Shown: positions 39,501 to 55,078 of the stretch, piece after piece
How the letters are laid out: each line of letters starts with the position of its first letter
How positions within the stretch are numbered: the stretch's first letter is position 1
Assembly (NCBI RefSeq): GCF_051020955.1
Contig: NW_027476346.1
Span: 62,001-126,000 of the forward strand
Length of the DNA: 64,000 nt
Direction: 5' to 3'
Source of the DNA: Megalopta genalis
Lineage: Eukaryota > Arthropoda > Insecta > Hymenoptera > Halictidae
The notes under the pieces: model-generated
What the model saw: the letters and a program-made list of their open reading frames with translations, nothing else
Databases searched by the model: none
What the model was told of the DNA's origin: nothing
Translations under genes and position numbers: made by a program

Positions 39501-42500
39501 AAATGCAGTCGAATCAATCGAGATAGCTTCAAATTAATGCGAAGTAGGAGGCTTATCTTCAAATCCATGCGAAACAAATGGTTTAGCTTCAAATACTTGT
39601 GATGTACATGATTTAGCTTCAACTGCATGCGAAACAAACGTGTTAGCATCAAATCCAAGCGAAACACATGATTTATCTTCAAATGAAGGCGAAGTTGAAG
39701 GCTTTGCTTCAAATCCATGCGAAGCGAATGGTTTAGCTTCAAATACTTGTGATTTACATGATTTAGTTTCAACTGCATGCGAAACAAACGAATTAGCTTC
39801 AAATGCAAGCGAAACACATAATTCAGCTTCAAATACGTTGAAAACACATGGTTTAGCTTAATATTCACGCAAAACATATGGTTCAGCTTCAAATACTTGT
39901 GATATACATGATTTAGCTTCAAATGCATGCGAAACAATCGAGTTAGCTTCAAATCCATGCCATACACACGATTTAGATTTAAATGAATGCGAAGTAGAAG
40001 ACTTATCTTCAAATCCATCCGAAACAAATGGTTTAGCTTCAAATACTTGTGATATACGTGATTTAGCTTCAACTGCATGCGAAACAAACGAGTCAGCTTC
40101 AAATCCATGCGCAACACATGATTTAGCTTCAAATCAATGCGAAGTTGAAGGCTTTGCTTCAAATCCATGCGAAGCGACTGGTTTAGCTTCAAATACTTGT
40201 GATATACATGATTTGTCTCCAAATGCAGGCGAAATAAACGAGTTAGCTTCAAATCGATCCTTTACACATGATTTAGCTTCAAATCAATGCGAAGTAGAAG
40301 GCTTAGCTTTAAACACATGAGAAGCAAATGATTTATCTTCAGATAATTGCGATATAAGTGATATAGATTCAAATGCAGTCGAATCAATCGAGTTAGCTTC
40401 AAATTAATGCAGAGTAGGAAGCTTATCATCAAATCCATGCGAAAAAAATGGTTTAGCTTCAAATACTTGTGATGTACATGATTTAACTTCAAATGCAGGC
40501 GAAACAAACGAGTTAGCTGCAAATCCATGCCATACACACGATTTAGATTTAAATCAATGCGAAGTAGAAGGCTTTGCTTCAAATCCATGCGAAACCAATG
40601 GTTTAGCTTCATATACTTGTGATATACATGATTTAGCTTCAACTGCATGCGAAACAAACGAGTTAGCTTCAAATCTAAGCGAAACACATGATTTATCTTC
40701 AAATCAATGCGAAGTTGAAGGCTTTGCTTCAAATCCATGCGAAGCGTATGGTTTAGCTTCAAATACTTGTGATATACATGATTTATCTTCAAATACAGGC
40801 GAAGAAAACGAGTTAGCTTCAAATCCATGCGAAACAAATGGTTTAGCTTCAAATACTTGTGATGTACATGATTTAGGTTCAACTGCATGCGAAACAAACG
40901 AGTCAGCCTCTAATCCATGCGAAACATATGATTTAGCTTCAAATCAATGCGAAATAGACGGCTTAGCTTCAAATACATGAGAAGCAAATGATTTATCTTC
41001 AGATAATTGCGATATAAGTGATACAGCTTCAAATCCATGCGACACACATGATTTAGCTTCAAATTCATGCGAATCACATGGATTAGCTGCATAGCTTCAT
41101 ATTCTTGCGAAACAGATGGATTAGATCCAGATACTTGTGATGTACATGTTTTAGCTTCAACTGCATGCAAAACAAACGTGTTAGCTTCAAATGCAAGAGA
41201 AACACATAATTCAGCTTCAAATACGTTCGAAACATATGGTTTAGATTAATATTCACGCAAAACATATGGTTCAGCTTCAAATACATGTGATATACATGAA
41301 TTAGCTTCAAATCCATGCGAAACACACGATTTAGCTTCAAATCCATGCGAAACACATGGTTTAGCTTAATATTCATGCGAAACAAATGGTTTAGCTTCAA
41401 ATACTTGTGATATACATGATTTAGCTTCAACTGCATGCGAAACAAACGAGTTAGCTTCAAAACCAAGCGAAAGACATCATTTACCTGCAAATCAATGCGA
41501 AGTAGAAGGCTTAGCATCAAATCCATGCGAATCAAACGGTTTAGCTTCAAATACTTGTGATATACATGATTTGCGCCAAATGCAGGCGAAACAAAAGAGT
41601 TAGCTTCAAATCAATGCGAAAGACATCATTTAGCTTCAAATTCATGCGAAACACATGGTTTAGCTACAAATACTTGTGATATACATGATTTAGCTTTAAC
41701 GGCACGCGAAACAAACGAGTTAGCTACAAATCCATGCGAAACACATGATTTAGATTCAAATCAATGCGAAGTACACGGCTTATTTTCAAATACATGAGAA
41801 ACATATGATTTATCATCAGATAATTGCGATATATGTGATAAAGCTGGAAATGCAGGCGAAACAATCGAGTTAGCTTCAAATCAATGCGATGTAGAAAGCT
41901 TATCTTCAAATCAATGCGAAACAAATGGTTTAGATTCAAATACTTGTGATATACATGATTTAGCTTCAAATGCAGGCGAAACAAACCAGTTAGCTTCAAA
42001 TCCATGCGCTACACATGATTTAGCTTCAAATCAATGCGAAGTAGAAGTCTTAGCTTTAAACACATGAGAAACAAATGATTTATCTTCAGATAATTGCGAT
42101 ATAAGTGATACAGCTTCAAATCCATGCGACACACATGATTTAGCTTCAAATTCATGCGAATCACATGGATTAGCTTCATAGCTTCATATTCTTGCGAAAC
42201 AGATGGATTAGATCCAGATACTTGTGATGTACATGTTTTAGCTTCAACTGCATGCGAAACAAACGAGTTAGCTTCAAATACAAGCGAAACACATGATTTA
42301 CCTTCAAATCAATGCGAAATAGAAGGCTTAGATTCAAATCAATGCGACGTAGCATGCTAATCATCAAATCAATGTGAAACAAATGGTTTAGCTTCAAATA
42401 CTTGTGATATACATGATTTAGCTTCAACTGCATGCGAAACAAACGTGATAGCTTCAAATCCAAGCGAAACACATGATTTAGCTTCAAATCAGAGCGAAGT

Positions 42501-45500
42501 AGAAGGCTTAGCTTCAAATTCATGCGAAACAAATGGTTTAGCTTCAAATACTTGTGATATACATGATTCAGCTTCAGCTGCATGCGAAACAAACGCTTAA
42601 CCTTCAAATCCAAGCGAAACAAATTATTTAGGTTCAAATCAAAGTGAAGTGGAAGACTTAGCTTCAAATACATGAGAAACAAATGATTTATCTTCAGATA
42701 ATTGCGATATAAGTGATATAGCTTCAAATGTTGGCGAAACAATCGAGTTAGCTTCAAATCAATGCGAAGTAGAAGGCTTATCTTCAAATCCATGCGAAAC
42801 AAATGGTTTAGCTTCAAATACTTGTGATATGCATGATTTAGCTTCAAATGCAGGCGAAACAAACGAGTTAGCTTCAAAACCAAGCGAAACACATGATTTA
42901 GCTTCAAATCAGAGCGAAGTAGAAGGCTTAGCTTCAAATTCATGCGAAACAAATGGTTTAGCTTCAAATACTTGTGATATACATGATTCAGCTTCAGCTG
43001 CACGCGAAACAAACGCTTAACCTTCAAATCCAAGCGAAACAAATTATTTAGGTTCAAATCAAAGCGAAGTGGAAGGCTTAGCTTCAAATACATGAGAAAC
43101 AAATGATTTATCTTCAGATAATTGCGATATAAGTGATATAGCTTCAAATGTTGGCGAAACAATCGAGTTAGCTTCAAATCAATGCGAAGTAGAAGGCTTA
43201 TCTTCAAATCCATGCGAAACAAATGGTTTAGCTTCAAATACTTGTGATATGCATGATTTAGCTTCAGCTGCATGCGAAACAAACGAGTTAGCTTCAAATC
43301 TATGCGAAACACATGATTTAGCTTCAAATCAATGCGAAGTACAAGGCTTATGTTCAAATACATGAGAAACAAATGATTCATCTTCAGATAATTGCGATAT
43401 ATGTGATATAGCTGCAAATGCAGGCGAAACAATCGAGTTAGCTTCAAATCAATGCAAAGTAGAAGGCTCATCTTCAAATCAATGCGAAACAAATGATTTA
43501 CCTTCAGATAATTGCGATGTAAGTGATGTAGCTTCAAATGCAGGTGAAACAATCGAGTTAGCTTCAAATCAATGCGAAGTAGAAGGCTTATCTTCAAATC
43601 CATGCGAAACAAATGGTTTATCTTCAAATACTTGTGATATACATGATTTAGCTTCAACTGCTTGCGAAACAAACAAGTTAGCTTCAAATCCAAGAGAAAC
43701 ACATGATTTAACTTCAAATCAATGTCAAGTAGAAGGCTTAGCTTCAAATCCATGCGAAACAAATGCTTTAGCATCAAATCCATGCGAAACATATGATTTA
43801 GCTTCAAATCAATGCGAAATAGGCGGCTTAGCTTCAAATACATGAGAAGCAAATGATTTATCTTCAGATAATTGCGATATAAGTGATGTAGCTTCAAATG
43901 CAGCTGAAACAATCGAGTTAGCTTCAAATCAGTGCGAAGTAGAAGGCTTATCTTCAAATCCATGCGAAACCAATGGTTTAGCTTCAAATACTTGTGATAT
44001 ACATGATTTAGCTTCAACCGCATGCGAAACAAACGAGTTAGCTTCAAAACCAAGCGAAACACATGATTTAGCTGCAAATCAATGCGAAGTAGAAGCCTTA
44101 GCTTCAAATACATGAGAAACAAATGATTTAACTTCAGATAATTACAATGTAAGTGATTTAGCTTCAACTGCATGCGAAACAAACGCGTTAGCCTCAAATC
44201 CATGCGAAACATATGATTTAGCTTCAACTGCATGCGAAACAAACGAGTTAGCTTCAAAACCAAGCGAAACACATCATTTACCTGCAAATCAATGCGAAGT
44301 AGAAGGCTTAGCATCAAATCCATGCGAATCAAACGGTTTAGCTTCAAATACTTGTGATATACATGATTTGTCTCCAAATGCAGGCGAAACAAACGAGTTA
44401 GCTTCAAATCCATGCGCTACACATGATTTAGCTTCAAATCAATGCGAAGTAGAAGGCTTAGCTTTAAACACATGAGAAACAAATGATTTATCTTCAGATA
44501 ATTGCGATATAAGTGTTACAGCTTCAAATCCATGCGAAACACACGATTTAGCTTCAAATCCAAGCGAAACACATGGCATAGCTTCAATTCATGCAAAGTA
44601 GAAGTCTTAGCTTCAAATACATGCGAAATAAATGGTTTAGCTACAAATACTTGTTTTATACATGATTTAGCATCAACTGCATTGTGAAACAAACGAGTTA
44701 GCTTAAAATCCATGCGAAACGCATGACTTAGCTTCAAATCAATGCGAAGTAGAAGGCTTAGCTTCAAATTCATGCGAAACAAATGGTATAGCTTCAAATA
44801 CTTGTGTTATACATGATTTAGCTTCAACTGCATGCGAAATAAAAAAGAGTTAGCATCAAAACCAAGCGAAACACATCATTTACCTGCAAATCTATGCGAA
44901 GTAGAAGGCTTAGCTTCAAATCCATGCGAATCAAACGGGTTAGCTTCAAATACTTGTGATATACATGATTTGTCTCCAAATGCAGGCGAAACAAAAGAGT
45001 TAGCTTCAAATCAATGCGAAAGACATCATTTAGCTTCAAATTCATGCGAAACACATGGTTGGGCTACAAATACTTGTGATATACATGATTTGGCTTTAAC
45101 GGCAGGCGAAACAAACGAGTTAGCTTCAAATCCATGCGAAACACATGATTTAGCTTCAAATCAATGCGAAGTACAAGGCTTATGTTCAAATACATGAGAA
45201 ACATATGATTTATCATCAGATAATTGCGATATATGTGATAAAGCTGCAAATGCAGGCGAAACAATCGAGTTAGCTTCAAATCAATGCGAAGTAGATTTCT
45301 TAGCTTCAAATCCAAGCGAAACCAATGGTTTAGCTTCTAATACTTGTGATATACATGATTTAGCTTCAACTGCATGCGAAACAAACGAGTTAGCTTCAAA
45401 ACCAAGCGAAACACATGATTTAGCTGCAAATCAAAGCGAAGTAGAAGGCTTAGCTTCAAATACATGAGAAACAAATGATTTATCTTCAGATAATAGCGAT

Positions 45501-48500
45501 ATAAGTGATGTAGCTTCAAATGCAGGTGAAACAATCGAGTTAGCTTCAAATGAATGCGAAGTAGAATGCTTATCTTCAAATCAATGCGAAACAAATGGTT
45601 TAGATTCAAATACTTGTGATATACATGATTTAGCTTCAAATGCAGGCGAAACAAACGAGTTAGCTTCAAATCCATAAGCTACACATCATTTAGCTTCAAA
45701 TCAATGCGAAGTAGAAGGCTTAGCTTTAAACACATGAGAAACAATTGATTTATCTTCAGATAATTGCGATATAAGTTATACAGCTTCAAATCCATGCGAC
45801 ACACATGATTTAGCTTCAAATTCATGGGAATCACATGGATTAGCTTCATAGCTTCATATTCTTGCGAAACAGATGGATTAGATCCAGATACTTGTGATAT
45901 ACATGATTTAGCTTCAAATGCAGGCGAAACAAACGAGTTAGCTTCAAATCTAAGCGAAACACATGATTTATCTTCAAATCAATGCGAAGTTGAAGGCTTT
46001 GCTTCAAATCCATGCGAAGCGTATGGTTTAACTTCAAATACTTGTGATATACATGATTTATCTTCAAATACAGGCGAAGAAAACGAGTTAGCTTCAAATC
46101 CATGCGAAACATATGATTTAGCTTCAAATCAGTGCGAAATAGACGGCTTAGCTTCAAATACATTAGAAGCAAATGATTTATCTTCAGATCATTGCGATAT
46201 ATGTGATATAGATTCAAATGCAGTCGAATCAATCGAGTTAGCTTCAAATTAATGCTAAGTAGGAGGCTTATCTTCAAATCCATGCGAAACAAATGGTTTA
46301 GCTTCAAATACTTGTGATGTACATGATTTAGCTTCAACTGCATGCGAAACATACGAGTTAGCCTCAAATCCATGCGAAACATATGATTTAGCTTCAAATC
46401 AATGCGAAATAGACGGCTTAGCTTGAAATACATGAGAAGCAAATGATTTATCTTCAGATAATTGCGATATATGTGATAAAGCTGCAAATGCAGGCGAAAC
46501 AATCGAGTTAGCTTCAAATCAATGCGAAGTAGAAAGCTTATCTTCAAATCAATGCGAAACAAATGGTTTAGATTCAAATACTTGTGATATACATGATTTA
46601 GCTTCAAATGCAGTCGAAACAAACGAGTTAGCTTCAAATCCATGCGCTACACATGATTTAGCTTCAAATCAATGCGAAGTAGAAGGCTTAGCTTTAAACA
46701 CATGAGAAACAAATGATTTATCTTCAGATAATTGCGATATAAGTGATACAGCTTCAAATCCATGCGACACACATGATTTAGCTTCAAATTCATGCGAATC
46801 ACATGGATTAGCTTCATAGCTTCATATTCTTGCGAAACAGATGGATTAGATCCAGATACTTGTGATGTACATGTTTTAGCTTCAACTGCATTCAAAACAA
46901 ACGTGTTAGCTTCAAATCTAAGCGAAACACATGATTTATCTTCAAATCAATGCGAAGTTGAAGGCTTTGCTTCAAATCCATGCGAAGCGTATGGTTTAGC
47001 TTCAAATACTTGTGATATACATGATTTATCTTCAAATACAGGCGAAGAAAACGAGTTAGCTTCAAATCCATGCGAAACATATGATTTAGCTTCAAATCAG
47101 TGCGAAATAGACTGCTTAGCTTCAAATACATGAGAAGCAAATGATTTATCTTCAGATAATTGCGATATAAGTGATATAGATTCAAATGCAGTCGAATCAA
47201 TCGAGTTAGCTTCAAATTAATGCGAAGTAGGAGGCTTATTTTTAAATCCATGCGAAACAAATGGTTTAGCTTCAAATACTTGTGATATACATGATTTAGC
47301 TTCAACTGCATGCGAAACAAACGAGTTAGCTTCAAAACCAAGCGAAACACATGACTTAGCTGCAAATCAAAGCGAAGTAGAAGGCTTAGCTTCAAATACA
47401 TGAGAAACAAATGATTTATCTTCAGATAATAGCGATATAAGTGATGTAGCTTCAAATGCAGGTGAAACAATCGAGTTAGCTTCAAATCAATGCGAAGTAG
47501 AAAGCTTATCTTCAAATCAATGCGAAACAAATGGTTTAGATTTAAATACTTGTGATATACATGATTTAGCTTCAAATGCAGGCGAAACAAACGAGTTAGC
47601 TTCAAATCCATGCGCTACACATGATTTAGCTTCAAATCAATGCGAAGTAGAAGGCTTAGCTTTAAACACATGAGAAACAAATGATTTATCTTCAGATAAT
47701 TGCGATATAAGTGATACAGCTTCAAATCCATGCGACACACATGATTTAGCTTCAAATTCATGCGAATCACATGGATTAGCTTCATAGCTTCATATTCTTG
47801 CGAAACAGGTGGATTAGATCCAGATACTTGTGATGTACATGTTTTAGCTTCAACTGCATGCTAAACAAACGTGTCAGCTACAAATCCAAGCGAAACACAT
47901 GATTTATCTTCACATCAATGCGAAGTTGAAGGCTTTGCTTCAAATCCATGCGAAGCGAATGGTTTAGCTTCAAATACTTGTGATGTACATGATTTATCTT
48001 CAAATACAGGCGAATAAAACGAGTTAGCTTCAAATCCATGCAAAACATATGATTTAGCTTCAAATCAGTGCGAAATAGACGGCTTAGCTTCAAATACATG
48101 AGAAGCAAATGATTTATCTACAGATAATTGCGATATAAGTGATATAGATTCAAATGCAGTCGAATCAATCGAGTTAGCTTCAAATTAATGCGAAGTAGGA
48201 GACTTATCTTCAAATCCATGCGAAACCAATGGTTTAGCTTCAAATACTTGTGATATACATGATTTAGCTTCAACCGCATGCGAAACAAACGAGTTAGCTT
48301 CAAAACCAAGCGAAACACATGATTTAGCTGCAAATCAATGCGAAGTAGAAGCCTTAGCTGCAAATACATGAGAAACAAATGATTTAACTTCAGATAATTA
48401 CAATGTAAGTGATTTAGCTTCAACTGCATGCGAAACAAACGCGTTAGCCTCAAATCCATGCGAAACATATGATTTAGCTTCAAATCAATGCCAAATAGGC

Positions 48501-51500
48501 GGCTTAGCTTCAAATACATGAGAAGCAAATGATTTATCTTCAGATAATTGCGATATAAGTGATGTAGCTTCAAATGCAGGTGAAACAATCGAGTTAGCTT
48601 CAAATCAATGCGAAGTAGAAGGCTTATCTTCAAATCCATGCGAAACCAATGGTTTAGCTTCAAATACTTGTGATATACATGATTTAGCTTCAACTGCATG
48701 CGAAACAAACGAGTTAGCTTCAAAACCAAGCGAAACACATCATTTACCTGCAAATCAATGCGAAGTAGAAGGCTTAGCTTCAAATCCATGCGAATCAAAC
48801 GGTTTGGCTTCAAATACTTGTGATATACATGATTTGTCACCAAATGCAGGCGAAACAAAAGAGTTAGCTTCAAATCAATGCGAAAGACATCATTTAGCTT
48901 CAAATTCATGCGAAACACATGGTTTAGCTACAAATACTTGTGATATACATGATTTAGATTTAACGGCAGGCGAAACAAACGAGTTAGCTTCAAATCCATG
49001 CGAAACACATGATTTAGCTTCAAATCAATGCGGAGTAGAAGGCTTAGCTTTAAACACATGAGAAACAAATGATTTATCTTCAGATAATTGCGATATAAGT
49101 GATAAAGCTGCAAATGCAGGCGAAACAATCGAGTTAGCTTCAAATCAATGCGAAGTAGAAAGCTTATCTTCAAATCAATGCGAAACAAATGGTTTAGATT
49201 CAAATACTTGTGATATACATGATTTAGCTTCAAATTCATGCGAATCACATGTATTAGCTTCATAGCTTCATATTCTTGCGAAACAGATGGATTAGATCCA
49301 GATACTTGTGATGTACATGTTTTAGCTTCAACTGCATGCAAAACAAACGTGTTAGCTTCAAATGCAAGAGAAACACACAATTCAGCTTCAAATACGTTCG
49401 AAACACATGGTTTAGCTTAATATTCACGCAAAACATATGGTTCAGCTTCAAATACATGTGATATACATGAATTAGCTTCAAATCCATGCGAAACACACGA
49501 TTTAGCTTCAAATTCATGCGAAACACATGGTTTAGCTTAATATTCATGCGAATCAGATGGTTTATATTCAGATACTTGTGATAAACATGATTTAGCTTCA
49601 ACTGCATGCGAAACAAACGAGTTAGCTTCAAATCCAAGCGAAACATGATTTACCTTCAAATCAATGCGAAATAGAAGGCTTAGCTTCAAATCAATGCGAC
49701 GTAGCATGCTAATCATCAAATCAATGTGAAACAAATGGTTTAGCTTCAAATACTTGTGATATACATGATTTAGCTTCAACTGCATGCGAAACAAACGAGT
49801 TAGCTTCAAAACCAAGCGAAACACATCATTTACCTGCAAATCAATGCGAAGTAGAAGGCTTAGCATCAAATCCATGCGAATCAAACGGTTTAGCTTCAAA
49901 TACTTGTGATATACATGATTTGTCTCCAAATGCAGGCGAAACAAACGAGTTAGCTTCAAATCCATGCGCTACACACGATTTAGCTTCAAATCAATGCGAA
50001 GTAGAAGGCTTAGCTTTAAACACATGAGAAACAAATGATTTATCTTCAGATAATTGCGATATAAGTGTTACAGCTTCAAATCCATGCGACACACATGATT
50101 TAGCGTCAAATTCATGCGAATCACATGGATTAGCATCATAGCTTCATATTCTTGCGAAACAGATGGATTAGATCCAGATACTTGTGATGTACATGTTTTA
50201 GCTTCAACTGCATGCAAAACAAACGTGTTAGCTTCAAATACAAGAGAAACACATAATTCAGCTTCAAATACGTTCGAAACACATGGTTTAGCTTAATATT
50301 CACGCAAAACATATGGTTCAGCTTCAAATACATGTGATATACATGAATTAGCTTCAAATCCATGCGAAACACACGATTTAGCTTCAAATCCAAGCGAAAC
50401 ACATGGCATAGCTTCAATTCATGCAAAGTAGAAGTCTTAGCTTCAAATACATGCGAAATAAATGGTTTAGCTACAAATACTTGTTTTATACATGATTTAG
50501 CATCAACTGCATTGTGAAACAAACGAGTTAGCTTAAAATCCATGCGAAACGCATGACTTAGCTTCAAATCAATGCGAAGTAGAAGGCTTAGCTTCAAATT
50601 CATGCGAAACAAATGGTATAGCTTCAAATACTTGTGATATACATGATGTAGCTTCAACTGCATGCGAAATAAAAAAGAGTTAGCTTCAAAACCAAGCGAA
50701 ACATATCATTTACCTGCAAATCAATGCGAAGTAGAAGGCTTAGCTTCAAATCCATGCGAATCAAACGGGTTAGCTTCAAATACTTGTGATATACATGATT
50801 TGTCTCCAAATGCAGGCGAAACAAAAGAGTTAGCTTCAAATCAATGCGAAAGACATCATTTAGCTTCAAATTCATGCGAAACACATGGTTTGGCTACAAA
50901 TACTTGTGATATACATGATTTGGCTTTAACGGCAGGCGAAACAAACGAGTTAGCTTCAAATCCATGCGAAACACTTGATTTAGCTTCAAATCAATGCGAA
51001 GTACAAGGCTTATGTTCAAATACATGAGAAACAAATGATTTATCTTCAGATAATAGCGATATAAGTGATGTAGCTTCAAATGCAGGTGAAACAATCGAGT
51101 TAGCTTCAAATCAATGCGAAGTAGAAAGCTTATCTTCAAATCCATGCGAAACAAATGGTTTACCTTCAAATACTTGTGATATACATGATTTAGCTTCAAC
51201 TGCATGCGAAACAAACGAGTTAGCTTCAAAACCAAGCGAAACACATGATTTAGCTGCAAATCAATGCGAAGTAGAAGCCTTAGCTTCAAATACATGAGAA
51301 ACAAATGATTTATCTTCAGATAATTGCGATATAAGTGATGTAACTTCAAATGCAGGTAAAACAATCGAGTTAGCTTCAAGTCAATGCGAAGTAGAAGGCT
51401 TATCTTCAAATCCATGCGAAATAAATGGTTTAGCTTTAAATACTTGTGATATAAATGATTTAGCTTCAACTGCATGCGAAACAAACGAGTTAGTTTCAAA

Positions 51501-53986
51501 ACCAAGCGAAACACATAATTTACCTGCAAATCAATGCGAAGTAGAAGGCTTAGCTTCAAATCCATGCGAATCAAACGGTTTGGCTTCAAATACTTGTGAT
51601 ATACATGATTTGTCTCCAAATGCAGGCGAAACAAAAGAGTTAGCTTCAAATTCTAGCGAAACTCATGACTTAGCTTCAAATCAGTGCGAAGTAGAAGGCT
51701 TAGCTTCAAATCCATGCGAAACGAATGATTGATCTTCAAATGCTTGCGAATATGAGTGATATTTATTTCAAATGCAGACGAAACAAACGAGTTAGTTTCA
51801 AATCCATGCGAAACACATGATTCAGATTCAAATTCATGCGAAGTAGAGGCCTTAGCAACAAATCCATGCGAAACGAATTGTTTAGCTTAAAATACTTATT
51901 TTATACATGATTTAGCTTCAACTTCATGCGAAACAATCGAGTTAGCTTCAAATCAATGCGCAGTAGATGGCTTAGTTTCAAATCCATGCGAATCAAACGG
52001 TTTAGCTTCAAATACTTGCGATATACATGATTTATCTTCAAATGCAGACGAAACAAAAGAGTTAGCATCACATCCATGCGAAACACATCATTTAGCTTCA
52101 AATTCATTCGAAACACATGGTTTAGCTTCATAGCTTCACATTCTTGAGAAACAAATGGTTTAGATTCAGATACATGTGATAAACATGATTTAGCTTCAAC
52201 TGCATGCGAAACAAACAAGTTAGCTTCAAATCCAAGTGAAACGCATGATTTAACTTCAAATCAATGCGAAGTAGAAGGCTTAGCTTCAAATCCATGCGAC
52301 ATAATTGATTTCGCTTCAAAATGTTGCGATATATGTGATATAGCTTCAAATGCATGCGAAACGTACGAGTTAGCTTCAAATCCAAGCGAAACACATGATT
52401 TAGACTCAAATTCATGCGAAGCACATGGTTTAGCTTAATATTCATGCGAAACAGATCGTTTAGATTCAGCTACTTGTGATAAACATGATTTAGCTTCAAC
52501 TGCATGTGAAACAAACGAGTTAGCTTCAAATCCAAGAGAAACACATGATTTACCTTCAAATCAATGCGAAGTAGAAGGCTTAGCTTCAAATCCATGCGTA
52601 TCAAACGGTTGAGCTTCAAGTACTTGTGATATACATTATTTATCTTCAAATGCAGGCGAAACAAAAGAGTTAGCTTCATATCCATGCGAAACACATCATT
52701 TAGCTTCAAATTCATGCGAAACACATGGTTTAGCTCAATAGTCATGCGACACAGATGGTTTATATTCAGATACTTGTGATAAACATGATTTAGCTTCAAC
52801 TGCAAACGAAACAAACGAGTTAGCTTCAAATCCAAGCGAAACACATGATTTACCTTCAAATCAATGCGAAGTACAAGGCTTATCTTCAAATACATGAGAA
52901 ACAAATGATTTATCTTCAGATAATTGCGATATAAGTGATATAGATTCATATGCAGACGAAACAATCGAGATAGCTTCAAATCAATGCGAAGTGGATGTCT
53001 TAGCTTCAAATACATGAGAAACAAATGGTTTAGCTTAAAATACTTGTGATATACATGATTTAGCTTCAGCTGCATGCGAAACAAACGAGTTAGCTACAAA
53101 TCCAAGAGAAACACATGATTTAACTTCAAATCAATGCGAAGTAGAAGAATTAGCATCAAATCCACGCGAAACAAATGGTTCAGCTTCAAATACTTTTGAC
53201 AAACATGATTTAACTTCAACTGCATGCGAAACATACGAGTTAGCTTCAAAACCAAGCGAAACACATGATTTAGCTGCAAATCAATGCGAAGTAGAAGGCT
53301 TAGCTTCAAATCCATGCGAATCAAACGGTTTAGCTTCAAATACTTGTGATATACATGATATATCTTCAAATGCAGGCGAAACAAAAGAGTTAGCTTCAAA
53401 TCCATGCGAAACATTTGATTTAGCTTCAAATCAGTGCGAAATAGACGGCTTAGCTTCAAATACATGAGAAGCAAATGATTTATCTTCAGATAATTGCGAT
53501 ATAAGTGATATAGATTCATATGCAGGCGAAACAATCGAGTTAGCTTCAAATCAATGCGAAGTGGAAGGCTTAGCATCAAATACATGAGAAACAAATGGTT
53601 TAGCTTAAAATACTTGTGATATACATGATTTAGCTTCAACTGCATGCGAATCAAACGAGATAGCTTCAAAACCAAGCGAAACACATGATTTAGCTGCAAA
53701 TCAATGCAAAGTAGAAGGCTTAGCTTCAAATCCATGCGAATCAAACGGTTTAGCTTCAAATACTTGTGATATACACGATTCACCTTCAACTGCATGCGTT
53801 ACAGATGAGTTAGCTTCAAAACCAAGCGAAACACATGATATAGATTCAAATCAATGCCAAGTAGAAGGCTTAGCTTCAAATTCATGCGAAACAAATGGTT
53901 TAGCTTGAAATACCTGTGATATACATGACTCAGCTTCAAATGCAGGCGAAACAATCGAGTTAGCTTCAAATCAATGCGAAGTAGAA
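30541..53986 (+). repeat. 23,446-bp segmental tandem duplication, copy 2
   Basis: Direct head-to-tail partner of 7,095-30,540. It ends at 53,986: after the next GGCTTAGCTTCAAAT the sequence reads TCATGCGAAAGAAATGG instead of the TATATGAGAAACAAGTG that starts each copy. Near identity over 23 kb in a fast-evolving satellite means either a very recent unequal exchange or a duplication introduced by the assembly. The cluster of indels at 32,811-33,651 is the main difference from copy 1. Confidence 0.95.
32811..33651 (+). other. Cluster of single-base indels against copy 1, probable consensus errors
   Basis: Compared with 9,365-10,205, this stretch has about ten one-base changes in length. They are CGAACAAAAG and GAACACATGG (each missing an A), a run of eight A at 32,961-32,968 instead of seven, TTT for TT at 33,158, CGAAATGC for CAAATGC at 33,431, GTGTTT for GTGGTTT at 33,481, GATC for GATTC at 33,550, GTTTC for GTTC at 33,580, and CGCATCG for GCATGCG near 33,646. 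Gains and losses cancel, so the 23,446 offset is restored. The rest of the 23-kb pair is almost free of differences. This pattern fits unpolished long-read consensus better than biology. Confidence 0.8.
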
Positions 53987-55078
53987 GGCTTAGCTTCAAA
54001 TTCATGCGAAAGAAATGGTTTAGCTTCCAATAATTGTGATATACATGATTCAGCTTCAACTGCATGCGAAACAAACGAGTTAGCTTCAAATCCAAGAGAA
54101 ACACATGATTTAACTTCAAATCAATGCGAAGTAGAAGAATTGGCTTCAAATCCACGCGAAACAAATGGTTCAGCTTCAAATACTTTTGACAAACATGATT
54201 TAACTTCAACTGCATGCGAAACAAACGAGTTAGCTTCAAAACCAAACGAAACACATGATTTAGCTGCAAATCAATGCGAAGTAGAAGGCTTAGCTTCAAA
54301 TCCATGCGAATCAAACGGTTTAGCTTCAAATACTTGTGATATACATGATATATCTTCAAATGCAGGCGAAACAAAAGAGATAGCTTCAAATCCATGCGAA
54401 ACATTTGATTTAGCTTCAAATCAGTGCGAAATAGACGGCTTAGCTTCAAATACATGAGAAGCAAATGATTTATCTTCAGATAATTGCGATATAAGTGATA
54501 TAGATTCATATGCAGGCGAAACAATCGAGTTAGCTTCAAATCAATGCGAAGTGGAAGGCTTAGCATCAAATACATGAGAAACAAATGGTTTAGATTAAAA
54601 TACTTGTGATATACATGATTTAGCTTCAACTGCATGCGAATCAAACGAGATAGCTTCAAAACCAAGCGAAACACATGATTTAGCTGCAAATCAATGCAAA
54701 GTAGAAGGGTTAGCTTCAAATCCATGCGAATCAAACGGTTTAGCTTCAAATACTTGTGATATACACGATTCACCTTCAACTGCATGCGTTACAGATGAGT
54801 TAGCTTCAAAACCAAACGAAACACATGATTTAGATTCAAATCAATGCCAAGTAGAAGGCTTAGCTTCAAATTCATGCGAAACAAATGGTTTAGCTTGAAA
54901 TACCTGTGATATACATGATTCAGCTTCAAATGCAGGCGAAACAATCGAGTTAGCTTCAAATCAATGCGAAGTAGAAGGCTTAGCTTCAAATTCATGCGAA
55001 AGAAATGGTTTAGCTTCCAATAATTGTGATATACATGATTCAGCTTCAACTGCATGCGAAACAAACGAGTTAGCTTCA
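53081..55078 (+). repeat. 990-bp higher-order repeat, two copies
   Basis: The sequence from about 53,081 recurs at an offset of 990 (33 monomers) to about 55,078. Markers are AGTAGAAGAATT at about 53,141 and 54,131, ACTTTTGACAAACATG at about 53,192 and 54,182, and TGCATGCGTTACAGATGAG at about 53,800 and 54,780. The first unit straddles the end of the second 23-kb copy at 53,986, so this repeat was already present when the 23-kb segment formed. Confidence 0.88.
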
